Below are positions 23,907-32,710 of a stretch of 64,000 nucleotides of DNA, piece by piece. The first letter of the stretch is position 1, and each line of letters opens with the position of its first letter. The DNA comes from Chrysomallon squamiferum (taxonomy: Eukaryota; Mollusca; Gastropoda; Neomphalida; Peltospiridae), in the NCBI GenBank assembly GCA_012295275.1, contig CM022676.1, positions 13,206,379 to 13,270,378 of the forward strand, read 5' to 3'. Position numbers and translations under genes: made by a program. The notes under the pieces are model-generated. The model searched no databases and had not been told where the DNA came from. It was given only the letters and a program-made list of their open reading frames with translations.

Positions 23907-24927
23907 CAGTCACTATTTTTGGAAAATTACTTTAAAAGTTCTTGTTAAAGTTAGCCTTCATTTTCATTGTTTTTTATTATTTATTGACACCTTTCCCGCA
24001 GTATTTTCCTGATTATTGTTAAGTAAAACAAAGCAAATAAATAAATAAACAAATAAACAGAACAAATGAATGGTATAAAACCATTCATTTTAATGATGTA
24101 TACTGAGGATTTTGTTTCATCCATATCCAGAAAAATCTAACAAACAGATTCTGTCATCTTTTCATGTATCTGTTCAAAGTTTATTTTGTCTTTCGCATTT
24201 ACACATTTTAAATCATAAAGTTATTTTTATTCCTTTAACTTATCGGCTTTTGAAGATTAAAGGACAGTTAATCTTTCAAACTGATATTTATTATCAAAGC
24301 CACTTTGATGAATAAACTGGAATTTTTTTTTAAAAGCAGTATTACTACACAGTTAAATAAAAGAAAAGATGTTTTTACTTGTTGCAGGTGCTGCAGGCAT
24401 TATACACTTGATCTCTCAGCTTTTTTTCGCTGCGAGATAGTTTCAACTTTGTTTATGTCGCAGTTTTGTTGTTTTCATGTTAGATTTCTGTAACTAAATA
24501 CAATACATTCAATGCAGGGGAGAAAGATCTAGTCATAATTTCTTTTTAAAAAATACTTTTAGGTGAAATAAAGGCTAACGGTTACATAGCTTCTTCTATG
24601 TTTTATGTGACAATCACGTAGGAGTCTGAAACCGTCTTCTTTTAATTAGTTATTTTATTGTTCAATGTAATATTAAACTTATCGTCCCTCCTATCAGACT
24701 GTCTTCTTTCTAAAGGATTATGTATGTGTGTGTATGTGTGTGAGTTATATGTATGTATGTATGTATGTGTGTGTGTATGTGTGTGTGTGTGTGTATGCAA
24801 AGGTATGCATATATTGGTGCATCTACTATGTCTATATATGAGGGTGTATAATACTTATTTTTATTTCATCTTTATTTTATCTTTCTTCAGGTTTATCAAC
24901 ACTTTAGTCATCACTGGTTTGTTGTAG
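6549..24927 (+). CDS. Gene B: multi-Ig/FN3 transmembrane receptor with two ITAM-like modules and a GPI-like alternative 3' end
   Basis: This entry covers the whole gene; exons are listed separately. Order: signal peptide; V-like Ig; C2-like Ig; truncated Ig; second V-like Ig; seven further Ig cassettes; one exon with Ig plus FN3; transmembrane exon; two cytoplasmic exons, each with a YxxL-x8-Yxx(I/L)-x2-YENL module; and, beyond a sequence gap, two small exons encoding a hydrophobic GPI-like end. Used in full it would encode roughly 1,400 residues of a type I cell-surface protein. Five cassettes are damaged (10391, 13965, 14536, 15170, 20230). Almost all exons start and end in phase 1, so skipping them restores an open frame with about seven Ig domains. 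It may be a pseudogene, an exon-skipping gene, or two fused neighbours, since there are two V-like domains. No vertebrate or insect orthologue is recognised. Confidence 0.7.
6604..8422 (+). other. Gene B intron 1
   Basis: No exon is seen. It contains (ATA)n at about 6835-6950, an A28 run near 7571, (TATC)n at about 7797-7822 and (ATA)n at about 8275-8311. Confidence 0.7.
8423..8782 (+). CDS. Gene B exon 2: V-like Ig domain with extra disulfide
   Basis: 'ccgtacag' acceptor, phase 1 in and out (360 nt, donor TACT|gtaagt). The strand B cysteine is in FTFTCSVS and strand F reads DDEALWWCQL, with W-x-C where most Ig domains have Y-x-C. An extra pair, DSC...PVC, lies between. N-glycosylation sequons (NYT, NRT, NFT) are present. 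Probably the membrane-distal, ligand-facing domain. Confidence 0.85.
8954..9214 (+). CDS. Gene B exon 3: C2/I-type Ig domain
   Basis: Phase 1-1, 261 nt. Strand B Cys in LSVDC, an extra CKPSC pair before the core SW (strand C), strand E LRLSNIS, strand F NVYTCTVTN, strand G NTVTLTVF. Intact. The donor is TTCT|gtgagt. Confidence 0.87.
9285..9475 (+). pseudogene. Two decayed partial copies of the end of exon 3
   Basis: Near 9291-9345 and 9405-9470 the sequence repeats the last ~60 nt of exon 3 plus its donor (compare 'caaaacagtctgaaag' and 'actgac' with a following 'tgtgagt' or 'tttgagt'). They carry substitutions and lack the rest of the domain. They are remnants of local tandem duplication. 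Confidence 0.6.
9643..9739. repeat. Compound (ATT)n / (AGT)n microsatellite
   Basis: A short ATT run followed by about 24 AGT units, in the intron before the truncated Ig exon. Confidence 0.95.
10391..10662 (+). pseudogene. Gene B Ig exon, 3' end lost
   Basis: Good acceptor ('tttccag') and normal first half: PPSSP linker, VFEGDTVTLNC (strand B), LNWTC (strand C), then CTISFIANRTQLTVY. The expected strand F Y-x-C, strand G and splice donor are missing; the frame runs into repetitive AC/AG-rich sequence and stops at 10662. The cassette is probably broken by a deletion and would be skipped in any functional transcript. Confidence 0.65.
10663..11145 (+). other. Gene B intron with (AC)n, (GT)n/(GC)n and (TTTTA)n tracts
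   Basis: Simple repeats at about 10725-10753, 10915-10967 and 11065-11095. No exon is seen. Confidence 0.75.
11146..11451 (+). CDS. Gene B exon: second V-like Ig domain
   Basis: Phase 1-1, 306 nt. SGFPSAVFRQSYTFQCSVSG resembles exon 2 (SGSLSYAVLNEKFTFTCSVS). Strand F is EAKWTCTY, again W-x-C, with additional cysteines (IIC, SSC, SCTC) between strands C and E. A second membrane-distal type domain in mid-protein suggests tandem duplication of the front end, or fusion of two genes. Confidence 0.83.
11452..12684 (+). other. Gene B intron
   Basis: AT-rich. A frame at 12380-12568 is open but has no Ig features or splice sites. Nothing is annotated. Confidence 0.6.
12685..13023 (+). CDS. Gene B exon: Ig domain
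   Basis: Phase 1-1, 339 nt, acceptor 'tttttcag'. Strand B SAVFTCVVQG, strand C ILWYVD, strand E DRLTTLNVTY, strand F QKVFCAAENN (F-x-C variant). Several sequons (NYT, NIT, NVT, NSS). Intact. Confidence 0.85.
13024..13964 (+). other. Gene B intron
   Basis: No feature beyond short A runs near 13391 and 13559. Confidence 0.6.
13965..14230 (+). pseudogene. Gene B Ig exon with 1-nt frameshift in a T run
   Basis: Acceptor 'gcttgcag' and donor GCAT|gtatat are good. The first part reads GPPDFPSTSGECPDTYIES...CVCNTTFF and then hits TAG. The Ig pattern (SWITPDGTD...NYTCQVRN) continues in another frame. The switch falls in a T6 run at about 14054-14059 and is consistent with loss of one base: length is 266 nt, where 3n from a phase-1 cassette would be 267. 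It is either a true pseudo-exon or a homopolymer assembly error. Confidence 0.72.
14536..14856 (+). pseudogene. Gene B Ig exon with in-frame stop
   Basis: Phase 1-1, 321 nt, good acceptor and donor (ATTT|gtgagt). Strand B LTLTCIS, strand C NFTWRN, strand F EIECETKN. A TAG at 14739-14741 interrupts strand E (GGKLFS then NLVLV). The frame is otherwise intact on both sides, so the nonsense change looks recent or the exon is skipped. Confidence 0.75.
15170..15435 (+). pseudogene. Gene B Ig exon with phase mismatch at its end
   Basis: Acceptor 'tgttttcag', phase 1 in. YEGDTLNIRCVVSGG (strand B) and TCQCSS (strand F) are present, but only about ten residues follow before IYT|gtaagt. The exon is 266 nt and ends in phase 0, whereas its neighbours expect phase 1. 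Strand G appears shortened next to an (ATA)n tract. Inclusion would frameshift the message. Confidence 0.6.
15706..15990 (+). CDS. Gene B exon: Ig domain
   Basis: Phase 1-1, 285 nt. PPSSPD linker, strand B RNLTCAVSERGNPP, strand C IVWFKNG, strand E YWLFKHLSY, strand F TFMCQATNN, strand G NKTLNVY, donor TACT|gtgagt. Intact I-set-like domain. Confidence 0.87.
15991..16896 (+). other. Gene B intron
   Basis: Nothing recognised. Confidence 0.55.
16897..17163 (+). CDS. Gene B exon: Ig domain
   Basis: Phase 1-1, 267 nt. REGQSLDVVNCSADSNPP (strand B), LNWTS (strand C), HIAVLDRDHHGTYTCTATV (strands E-F with the D-x-G-x-Y-x-C motif), IKIIVN, donor AACT|gtgagt. Intact. Confidence 0.88.
17164..17498 (+). 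other. Gene B short intron
   Basis: Contains a T20 run near 17262 and a GTT run. Nothing else. Confidence 0.6.
17499..17795 (+). CDS. Gene B exon: Ig domain
   Basis: Phase 1-1, 297 nt. NTSLNINCSADGRPD (strand B), HYWND (strand C), YRLKFNPVTFEDSGTYICSVEN (strands E-F, DSGTYIC motif), TSSVYVK. The donor is AAAG|gtatca. Intact. Confidence 0.88.
18022..18082. repeat. (AT)n microsatellite
   Basis: About 28 dinucleotide units in the long intron between the last Ig cassette and the Ig+FN3 exon. Confidence 0.95.
18830..19800 (-). mobile_element. Relic of a non-LTR retrotransposon (LINE), C-terminal part of the RT polyprotein
   Basis: On the minus strand, blocks typical of LINE ORF2 C-termini can be read with a few interruptions: LFDKLIQPILLYGCE, CTPGFMIYGELGRHPL (about 19448-19660), then FRTANAKLPIETGRW followed by a CCICNLNKIGDE segment (about 18990-19130). 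It lies in a gene B intron in antisense orientation, is 5'-truncated and decayed, and shows no 3' end or target duplication that I can delimit. Confidence 0.8.
20045..20229 (+). repeat. Tandem triplication of a 3' splice acceptor region
   Basis: Three units of about 70 nt, each containing 'agtt(t)aaat...ata...ctttcagct'. The candidate acceptors end at 20087, 20161 and 20229, and the last one is the real boundary of the Ig+FN3 exon. Using the upstream ones leads quickly to stops. Confidence 0.7.
20230..20868 (+). pseudogene. Gene B exon: Ig plus FN3 domains, in-frame stop in FN3
   Basis: Phase 1-1, 639 nt, donor CAGG|gtaagt. Residues ~1-105 are an Ig domain (SVFCKPSYTNFTW, then DDIGTYKLTVCNEVGCSQF with the C shifted two residues). 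They are followed by PPLPPKEF and an FN3 domain (HTVFLSWLP, then VYDIRLSAQSN, ATLEVTTQ). TAG at 20670-20672 falls where FN3 strand C normally has ...Y-x-I/V-Q-Y-K, so a CAG-to-TAG change is likely. The symmetric phases allow skipping. Confidence 0.78.
20880..21060 (+). pseudogene. Partial duplicate of the FN3 second half
   Basis: Starts near 'taactggattact' and repeats the FN3 C'-G strands: KIIFNISNL, TLYSVRISAEN, VIFQVITK, ending AAAG|gttatc. It contains a stop (GD*T) and lacks the first half. It is a local tandem duplication relic directly behind the parent exon. Confidence 0.7.
21550..21626 (+). mobile_element. End of a pogo/Tigger-like DNA transposon or MITE
   Basis: 'cagtggtaccttgactta' next to TA, followed by a partly complementary 'cgtaagtcgaggtacc'. 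This matches the CAGTGGTACCT terminal type of pogo/Tigger elements, and a second instance in opposite orientation occurs at about 60700. An alternating CG/CA tract follows at 21627-21690. Confidence 0.6.
21627..21690. repeat. (GC)n/(CA)n microsatellite
   Basis: Alternating purine-pyrimidine tract, first CG-rich then CA, adjoining the transposon end. Confidence 0.9.
22073..22210 (+). CDS. Gene B exon: transmembrane segment
   Basis: Phase 1-1, 138 nt, acceptor 'cctgttacag'. Short Ser-rich stalk (SEEQSGSSS), then a hydrophobic span rich in Gly/Ala/Val/Ile (GAAVGGAVGSLTG followed by IVVIVILVFLL) and a basic RRR stop-transfer. There is no charged residue in the membrane span. It therefore does not obviously recruit a separate ITAM adaptor and has its own tyrosine tail. 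Confidence 0.9.
22548..22658 (+). CDS. Gene B exon: cytoplasmic ITAM-like module 1
   Basis: Phase 1-1, 111 nt. Tyrosine codons at 22583, 22619 and 22637 give YEGL-x8-YSRI-GM-YENL. YxxL-x(6-8)-Yxx(I/L) is the ITAM consensus, and TEYSRI also fits an ITSM-like TxYxxI. YEN matches the pYxN core bound by Grb2-type SH2 domains. The module lies directly after the transmembrane exon. Confidence 0.88.
22748..22866 (+). CDS. Gene B exon: cytoplasmic ITAM-like module 2, possible C-terminus
   Basis: A duplicate of the previous module: tyrosines at 22783, 22819 and 22837, exactly the same offsets within the exon, giving YQGL-x8-YTKL-NL-YENL. HYTKL also resembles a YxxL docking site. The exon either splices at AAAG|gtgaca (22855, phase 1) or reads through to GDK and TGA at 22864-22866. 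The second reading makes it a natural terminal exon, with AATAAA at 22982-22987. Confidence 0.85.
22982..22987 (+). terminator. Candidate polyadenylation signal for the ITAM-form transcript
   Basis: AATAAA about 115 nt after the TGA that follows module 2. Confidence 0.4.
23362..23561. other. Assembly gap (200 N)
   Basis: Exactly 200 N, typical of an arbitrary-size scaffold gap. It separates the ITAM exons from the GPI-like exons, so additional tail exons could be missing. Confidence 0.99.
23562..24562 (+). other. Sequence between gap and GPI-like exons of gene B
   Basis: Contains an (ATT)n tract at about 23868-23903. No exon recognised. Confidence 0.6.
24563..24617 (+). CDS. Gene B alternative 3' exon: GPI-like penultimate exon
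   Basis: Acceptor 'atacttttag', phase 1 in, 55 nt, donor CAC|gtagga. It encodes EIKANGYIASSMFYVTIT. It has the same length and phase as the inverted-repeat copies, with SSM-x-Y-x-x-I-T conserved. The small residues A-N-G followed by a hydrophobic C-terminus (completed by the next exon) fit a GPI omega site and signal. Confidence 0.65.
24721..24800. repeat. (GT)n/(TATG)n microsatellite
   Basis: Imperfect GT and TATG run in the small intron between the two GPI-like exons. Confidence 0.9.
24891..24927 (+). CDS. Gene B alternative 3' exon: GPI-like last exon
   Basis: Acceptor 'tttcttcag', 37 nt, encodes FINTLVITGLL and stop. Protein-identical to the left and right arm copies, whereas the surrounding non-coding DNA is much more diverged. 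This suggests constraint on a short hydrophobic C-terminus. The exon joins in frame to the previous exon (AC|G). Confidence 0.65.
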
Positions 24928-27787
24928 ATCTACAGACTCCTCAGAGATAGATAAACACGGAGATATGAGATGTATAAAATATTGACAACAATCTAAATTA
25001 TATATGTATATAGTGGGTTTTTCGGATTTATTTATATATTTATTAAAATGATTATTTTTTGTTTTTTTGTTGTTGTTTTTTGCTTTTTTACTAGACTTAT
25101 GATATATCTCTGTCTGTGTTTCTAAAATCTAATTTCTAAGTAAATAAAGTATTTTATCTAATATGAGATACTGATGTTATTATATTTTTACAAATAATTG
25201 TATATAATATAAACTCTTTTAGCAGTGACAGAAAGTTTGTTATGCAAATTATAATTATTATTAATGTAATAGTTATGAATGTTCTCTTTATCGTTTGTAA
25301 GGAAAGAGTGAACTGGTATGTATATCTGTAAAATACTGCTTAGAATGATAAATCACAAGTAACTGCGTATTGAGAATGCTGGTACGTTTTCACTACATTT
25401 CACAGCATCTCAGAAAAGAGACATTTTCAAAGAATATGCTAATAGTTTTTTAAGCTGCTTGTCTTGTATGAACACAGTTAAAACTAAACATGTTTTGCAG
25501 CTTTTATTAATTAATATTATTATGAAATTCGTTGCTGAGTGTGAAGTGCTTTAATGTGACTTTAATTATCTATATTTAAATAGTTTCACATTTCAGCTAT
25601 TATATTAACTCTTTTTTCTCCTTCTTTCTAATATTTTAACTGAGTATTTTCTCTGCTTCAGTTGTATTACTGTTTAATGGTATATATTATTTTGAAAATG
25701 CTAATAAACGTATGTAAATTTTGGTAACAAATTTGAAATAAGGTTATAAAATTACTGAAATTCTTTGTTAAGTGCGAAATGTTTAAATTTCCATGATCCA
25801 TGTATACGTTTTAATGATAGTTTCACATTTCATCTTTGATGTTACATCTCTCATTTATTTTTTTCTATTATTTTAATTGACTCTTTTCATTTTTATGTTT
25901 AAATTTATCACATTGTATAATGCTCTATATTTGACATTAAACAAATACCTCTTAGCTTTCATTAACAAACTAAATTAACTGTGTTTGTTTTTGTTCCATT
26001 AACCATCATAATTTCACGGGTACTGCACTGACAGACATATATACAGATGAATTACAACTGAAATTTCTCGCTTTGAAAAAAAAAAAAAAAAAATAATAAT
26101 AATAATAATAATAAAACAAAAAATAATAAGAATAAAACATAAATAAAATACAAAAATAAAATAAAATAAAATAAATTACATCAAAACAATAAAAGGATGT
26201 CATATTTATGACGTTAAACTGAACAAAATAACAAAGTAATGCCAGTTTTATGCATCGAAAAATTCGCATATTTTTCATCAAAAAGCTAAATAAACACGAT
26301 TTCAGGTTCATTGCATGAAAATAAAATTCTACATTAATTTACAGCTAATTAATTACACACGGATGTCATAATAAACATTTAAAATACTGAAGTAGCATAC
26401 AAATAAATACACAAACTACGTGCGTGTAAGAGGTGATAATAGTTTGTTTACCAATTCATATACACAATTTAGGTATTTGCTGAAGCTAGAAATACTGTTG
26501 CCGCTCGACTTAATTATTTTCATAATATTTTACACAAATAAAGGTAAGTAATGATCTACATTTAACACAAGTCCTATAAGGAAAACTATTCATCTTTTGT
26601 CTTATGCCTGGATGATTGTGTGAAAGCATTTCTAATCTGAAAATTATAAGTACTTCTATAACAACAAAACGCAAACGTTTCTTATGTTATTTTAGTTAGG
26701 AAATAAAATAAAATTGTAAGTGGTTTATTTATGAAATAACTAAGTACATATAAACGTAAAAGAAATATTTGGTTCAATATCGGGTAGTTCAATATAAAAA
26801 AAAATATAAACAAAATAAATAAATACACAAAATAATAATAATAATAATAATAAATAAAGAAAGAAATAAAGAAATAAATAAAGAAATAACGTATATCAAA
26901 GACAATTTTTTTTTTTGTTGCAAAATTTCAAATATAGAGCCTGATTCCCTACAAAGCAATTAGACTCGTCCACGACGTCTTCCGGTATCAAACGTAGCCT
27001 TGAAGTGTGCTTATTATAGTAAGATAGAAAATAATTTGTTGAGTTAGTTTATTTATTTATTTATTTATTTTAAACATGGATTTTAAGCATGTGATTTTTA
27101 AATAAGTGTTCGAAATGGACTACAGGGACATGAGCAAAGATGGTTCTCTGTCGTTCGTTACTAATATTTAAAAAAAACGGAAAAAAAAAAGAGAAAAAAC
27201 AAGAACAAAACCCTCCCCAAAAAAACCCCAGTATAATGACAGGAAAGATTTCGAATAACTCCCCCTTAAGCTTCTAAAGAGGAAGTTGACGCGATTGTAT
27301 AAGAAAGTGGTGCTTGCCTTATGAAAGAAAGATGTATATGTATATGTGTGGTCTAGATGTTTATGTCAACTCTCGTAATTATTATTTGTATTAGATTCAG
27401 TTTGTGTTACTGTTACTGCCAACACAATGACGTCATATTAGATTTGTAAGTATGCCAGAATGACGTCAGAAATCATTAAGTAACACTTACGTAATGAAGT
27501 TTGCACTTTGTTGAGGTATTTAAAAAAAACCCACATGATCTGTTTACGAACAGTGATAGAACTGTAGGTATAATGCTTGATTAATGTGAAATGTCATACA
27601 GTTGCTATGCGCGACCATACCTTCTTTAATTTCAAATTTAAAAAAAAAAAAAAAAAAAAAAAATTGAACGGAGAATTTATAGTAGGTACAAAATTGTAAT
27701 TTCCGCCACTAGGGCCTATCCTTGTTCCAGTGTTGTTTGTCCGTTTCTAAATTTCGAGTTACTTAATTATATCATCAAAATTTAAAT

Positions 27788-27857
<70 letters not shown>

Positions 27858-29631
27858 CAAATGAGCGATCGCGCGTTTTCTTATATTTTGATACATTTAT
27901 CGATTATTTTCACTCTGTTACAATGTTTTCATTCTTAGATAGTTATGATTACTTTAACTGCATATCTACTAGAAAATAGACATACTTTTCTCTACACATT
28001 TGTATTAAAATGAAAACCAGATTTTTAAACACTGCTGAAACAGTGATTAAGTATAAAACTTCACTTTCATACCAGTTTTCTTTTTTAAAAAACAAATATA
28101 CTGGCCCAGTTTACTAGACATTTTCATTAACAAGGAATTATTGTGATGTACATTTTTTTTTTTTTTTTTGGTTAATAATACAGGATAAAAATGGTTGATT
28201 TCAGTGGTTAACAATCAAAAGTTTCATCCTATGTCAGTTCACCCAATGATTGTTTTTTTGTTAGTGGAAACCACTGAAGTTAAGTTTACGATACAAAAGG
28301 AAAAAATCTCCAAATTTGGAATAATTTACATATTAATGAGCGACAGCTGTGACATGATTTGTACATTAAAAAAAAAAATGGTTATGTGTGTTTGACAAAC
28401 AAAATTTGCACTGTTATAACTTCAGTTTTGAATCTAAAGAACAATTCTGTTAGATCACTAGGTAATTTTGCACTGATATGAAAGAAAATAAGTAAATAAC
28501 ACAGTTGACCGAAATATAATAATTTAAACAGTGATTATTCAATAACTCCATGGTGGATACAACATTTGTTTCAGTAAGCACATAAAAAAGGTGATATCCT
28601 ATTAACAGAGATGCCATGCAGTGGTTGTTGCTGTTGGTGACAACACAAGTTATTGATTTCAAAAATACAAAAGAAGAACAACAATTTTTGTTTTTTTGGT
28701 GTCAGAGGACATTTGATGAAAGGACATATTTTTTTTTTTTTTAACTTTCTTAAGTGTGAAAAATCAACTTATATCTGTTAAAAAAAGGTATTCAGTGTTA
28801 TTTAAAGTTCTTGTGTGTTTATTGTAGATATTAGTTGACTCCATAGCGCTCATCAAGAAAAGTCTCTGTTGTTTCATAAGAAGGTTACTCTTAAGGACCA
28901 ATAAAATTGTATTTTGCTTAAATTGGTACTTTTAGAACTTTATAATGGTTTACTTTTTCTCAGAAATGTAAACCGTTCTAGAAACTAGACATTAACAGTT
29001 TTCTAATCATACCACAAAAGATTATGTAATCCAAAACTGGAATTTGTTTCCTGAATGTTGCATTTTACTTGATCTTGCTCAAAAGTAAATGTCATGTAAG
29101 TGCCTTTTGCCATTTCTTACTAAAATTAGTTAAATATTAACATAATTCAAGATAAAAAAATGTATGCACAAGGAACAAGGGTGTGAAGATTTTTGTGTCT
29201 GTGGTAAAGATTTGATTCATTGTTGATTTTTGATTAAACATAATGAAGAAAAAAATGTCAGGTGTATAATAATTTTATCATATTTTTTTACAGTTTAATT
29301 TTTAATTTATTACTTTTATTTTCATTGTAGTCAACAAATAACATGAAATGCTTTTCTAATGTGCTGACTCAGATTATGATAAAATTTTGGAAACTAAAGG
29401 TTGGACGATTTGAACCAAAAATGTCGTAATTTTGAAGGTCCAAAACAAACTTGTAAAACATTTTTTAACAGAATCTGAATCATTCAGGTTAAAACCAGAA
29501 TATGATTTTGAATATGACATATTCAAAAATATATCTGTTGTAAATTAAATCAGGTTGCATATTCAGAATATTTTTTTTTTTTTGCTACAAATATTGCATT
29601 TCATTTGTTGTTTTTTCCTTCTCTTTTACAG
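24928..29631. other. Intergenic region between genes B and C
   Basis: Up to about 25450 it is a diverged relative of the inverted-repeat arms (compare 4030-4240). The rest is AT-rich with A and (ATA) runs (26078-26114, 26830-26900), an A25 run near 27640 and a (CT)n tract at 27789-27847. No exon is supported, although an upstream non-coding exon of gene C is likely because an acceptor precedes its ATG. Confidence 0.6.
27789..27860. repeat. (CT)n-(GT)n microsatellite
   Basis: About 29 CT units followed by a few GT. Confidence 0.95.
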
Positions 29632-29701
29632 ATTATGAAGATTAACAAATTTATAATAATTCTTATTTTTGTCTGCATTGCATTTTCTAGAAGTATTTTA
29701 G
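29632..29701 (+). CDS. Gene C exon: signal peptide
   Basis: Acceptor 'ctcttttacag' three bases upstream of the ATG at 29635, so a 5' untranslated exon should exist upstream. It encodes MKINKFIIILIFVCIAFSRS then ILG, a clear secretion signal, with phase-1 donor TTAG|gtgagt as in genes B, D and E. Confidence 0.83.
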
Positions 29702-30356
29702 GTGAGTTAAATCCTTTTTCAATTTATTTATTTATTTTTTTTCCTTACTTTTTAAGTCAGAATATAAACCTGTATATATATTAAATAATGAGGATTATTA
29801 CTTGCATTACACTTTTTCACAGAAATGTAATCTGACGTACTTGTAAATTTTAGTTCAGTGAATGCTGGTTGTATTTATTTAAAAAAAAATTATATTTGGT
29901 TTTCATCTATGTTAAAATTTTAATTGAAATATAGACAATTGTGTTCTCATAAACTGTGGCATTAATCAAACAGAAAATGAATTGAGGACAAACTGTTGTT
30001 TTTATTTATTTTTGACTGGTGTATATCAACTATCTGTTATGAATTTTGTAGGAAACAGTACTTGGTTACTGCTACTACAAGTGTGTCATCAGACTCCATG
30101 CCCAGATGTTAGAATCTTAGGCTGTTACTTAGTAGTTGTGTCTAGGTCATAAGCACTTAGTCCATAACCATGGTTTATTATTAATACTATTATAATTTTA
30201 TTTTTATTTGTATGTTTCTTTATAGGAAAAGGTGAAAAAAAGAAATAAGAAATCAGTTTTATTTATGATTGTATTTAAACTGAAATAAAAATGCTAGAAA
30301 ACATAACAAATTGTAAATACACATACAAACATTCACACTTACAACTCTTATTTCAG

Positions 30357-30665
30357 GTCAGTATGTCATTGCAAAATCTAAAGACACAGTTCTAAATGGA
30401 TCATCATTAACAATTACATGTAATACGAGCAGAAAAGTAGATGGAATAGCTTGGACACGGGGTGATAATAGCTTCCTTGTTTCACAAGGATCAGGTACAA
30501 GTTGTACTGGAGATATGCCACCACAATACGACTTCACATGTTCCCAAGGGATTTTATACAACTTAACAATACCCAGTATTACGTTCATTGAAAATGGAAT
30601 AGTTTGGAGATGTCAGGGTGAATTTGGAGGAGATGACAGTAATACCATTATTGTAAATGTTACTG
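30357..30665 (+). CDS. Gene C exon: V-like Ig domain
   Basis: Phase 1-1, 309 nt, acceptor 'ttatttcag'. Strand B SSLTITCNTS, strand C GIAWTRGD, strand E LYNLTIPSIT, strand F GIVWRCQG (W-x-C), with an extra pair GTSC...FTC between strands C' and E. It resembles the first domains of genes B and D. Donor TACTG|gtaagt. With exon 1 it forms the mature N-terminus. Confidence 0.87.
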
Positions 30666-32710
30666 GTAAGTTTTGATAATTATAGTTGTTTGTATGAGGT
30701 TAATAGTTTTATCTCATCCAAAAGAATTATAAAAATTATTTCATACATTTTAGCAGATATCTTAACTTGTAATAAAGGAAAGAAAATATTTTCTAGAAAG
30801 CATTTATATTGTTGTTCTTTATGTGCGTCTGTTTCGTGCTAGTTCAGTAAGGAAGAAATTTAACACATTGCTAGTTTACATCAAATTAATTTAATTCCTC
30901 AGATTTTCTGATATAATTTTTGATATTTTCTGGAATTACAATACACACTTCCTTTAACATACAGTTAACCTTAGTTAACTCAAGTGTTTATTTGTTGATA
31001 ACCTCATTCTCTCAAGATGAAGCTCTGGTCCTGTTTAAGTTAGTCATAATTGGTAATAATAACCTTTGAATAATCAAACATCCAAATAATCAAAAACCTC
31101 TATTTATTCAAAGTTGTTTATGGTCACAAACAGCTGATTTAATAGTGTTAATTAATGTTTGAAAAGTCATAGTGCTGGAATTGTTAGTCTATTGTTTCAC
31201 TTGTTAAATATGGAACAATAGATCATTGATTAAGTGAAATAAAATATGCCCCCTCCATTTCTGTTTTTTACAGTATCTTTACATAATTGCATAAAGTTCA
31301 CTGATAGATGTTAGCTTTTGCTGTTTAAATGCCAGTTAATGTTTAACATCTGTTGAATTGTGAAAAATCGCATCTTTGTAAACAAGGTCCCTTTTCTGCT
31401 TTACGAGCCCTGTCTAATGTTTTCCAATACACCTCCTTCGGTTTCAGGTGCCAGTGTTCTGACTGTTGTTCTTTGGCTGTTGGATTCTCAAAGGCTTGGT
31501 ATAACACTTTGTATATAAGTACTGATTCATTTCATACTGGGATATCACACCACCGATGTTATGGTTAATTGGTGACATCTTCAGTTGAGAAACCAACGTG
31601 TCACATTTATCAGTGATGATCTGGCCCTCATAGGCCAGACATTTATGTGCACATTTTCACATTTCAGGTGTCAATTTTTTTTGTCAAACAGAATACTTTT
31701 GGTGGTTCTGATGAGCAGGTCATGATTTTGACAGATATACAAGATAAATAAAGATAATCATAAAAGAGAAAACAAAAAAAACAACAAGAAAATTCTGAGT
31801 AGGGTGAATGTACTTTAGAGGATGGACAGTCAAACTTCTCTTTTGTTGTTTCTAATATATTGCATAATGGATTGTTATCACTGTAGGAGATCCTTTAATC
31901 CTTATCATATTCTTTTCAGAGAAAAAATATTACAGATATATATAGATATATGTCGGTATGTTAAGAAAACATTCAGCTCTAGGACACCAGTAAATGACAT
32001 GTTTTATTGGATTGAGCCTTAAGAAAGAAACAAAATAAGACCAACATTTTTGAAATTCCTTGAAAATTGAAGGAGTTGAGGCAATTTCAAATGCTGGAAA
32101 ACGTACCAATTTTTTTCTTTTTGTTTTATTATGTCATTTGGCCAAATGCTATGATCCTGAATAAAAAATTAACATGATAAAAATGCCTATATCACCTGAA
32201 ATAGTGGAAAGTGCATAATTGTACATATCTGTCTTCTGTTTTGCATAACATTAAGACTTTTGAACTACAATGTATATACTAACTTAATTATACATCTGAT
32301 GATAAACATTTTTCACAAAGTGACTGAAATCTTACAGTAATAAACTTTACCTAAATATTCAAAGAAGTGATTGATTTCCACATAAATTTCACAAAGTATG
32401 TGAAACCTTACAGTAATAAACTTAATATTTTGTGAAACTCACAGTTTGAAAATAATTATTTTTACATAGGCGCCACTTCAGCAGTTGTTGTTTTGTTACA
32501 CAACCCTATTACTAATATTGAGATTAACACAGTATTTCATATTACTAATAAATAAAATACAATGAAATAAATATAAATAATAATAATCTTCTTTCTTTTT
32601 TAAGATCTATGTTTCTTTCCATTTGGAAGTAAACGTTTTACAATGGTAAAAATTAGTACTTATTAATTTTCAAGATTTCAATCTTTATTGTTTTATTTTT
32701 CATTTTCAAG
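30666..32710 (+). other. Gene C intron 2
   Basis: About 2 kb without a supportable exon. A less AT-rich block at about 31370-31660 is open in one frame but has no splice sites or motifs; it could be an old repeat. Confidence 0.5.

Noticed and set aside
24658-24927. Long frame with Cys-Val repeats ending in the GPI-like exon
   Set aside because: The upstream part is a (GT)n translation. Only the last 37 nt after the acceptor at 24890 are supported as an exon.
31353-31568. Cys-rich open frame in the gene C intron
   Set aside because: It lacks Ig spacing, an acceptor/donor pair and any paralogue. Probably an old repeat fragment.
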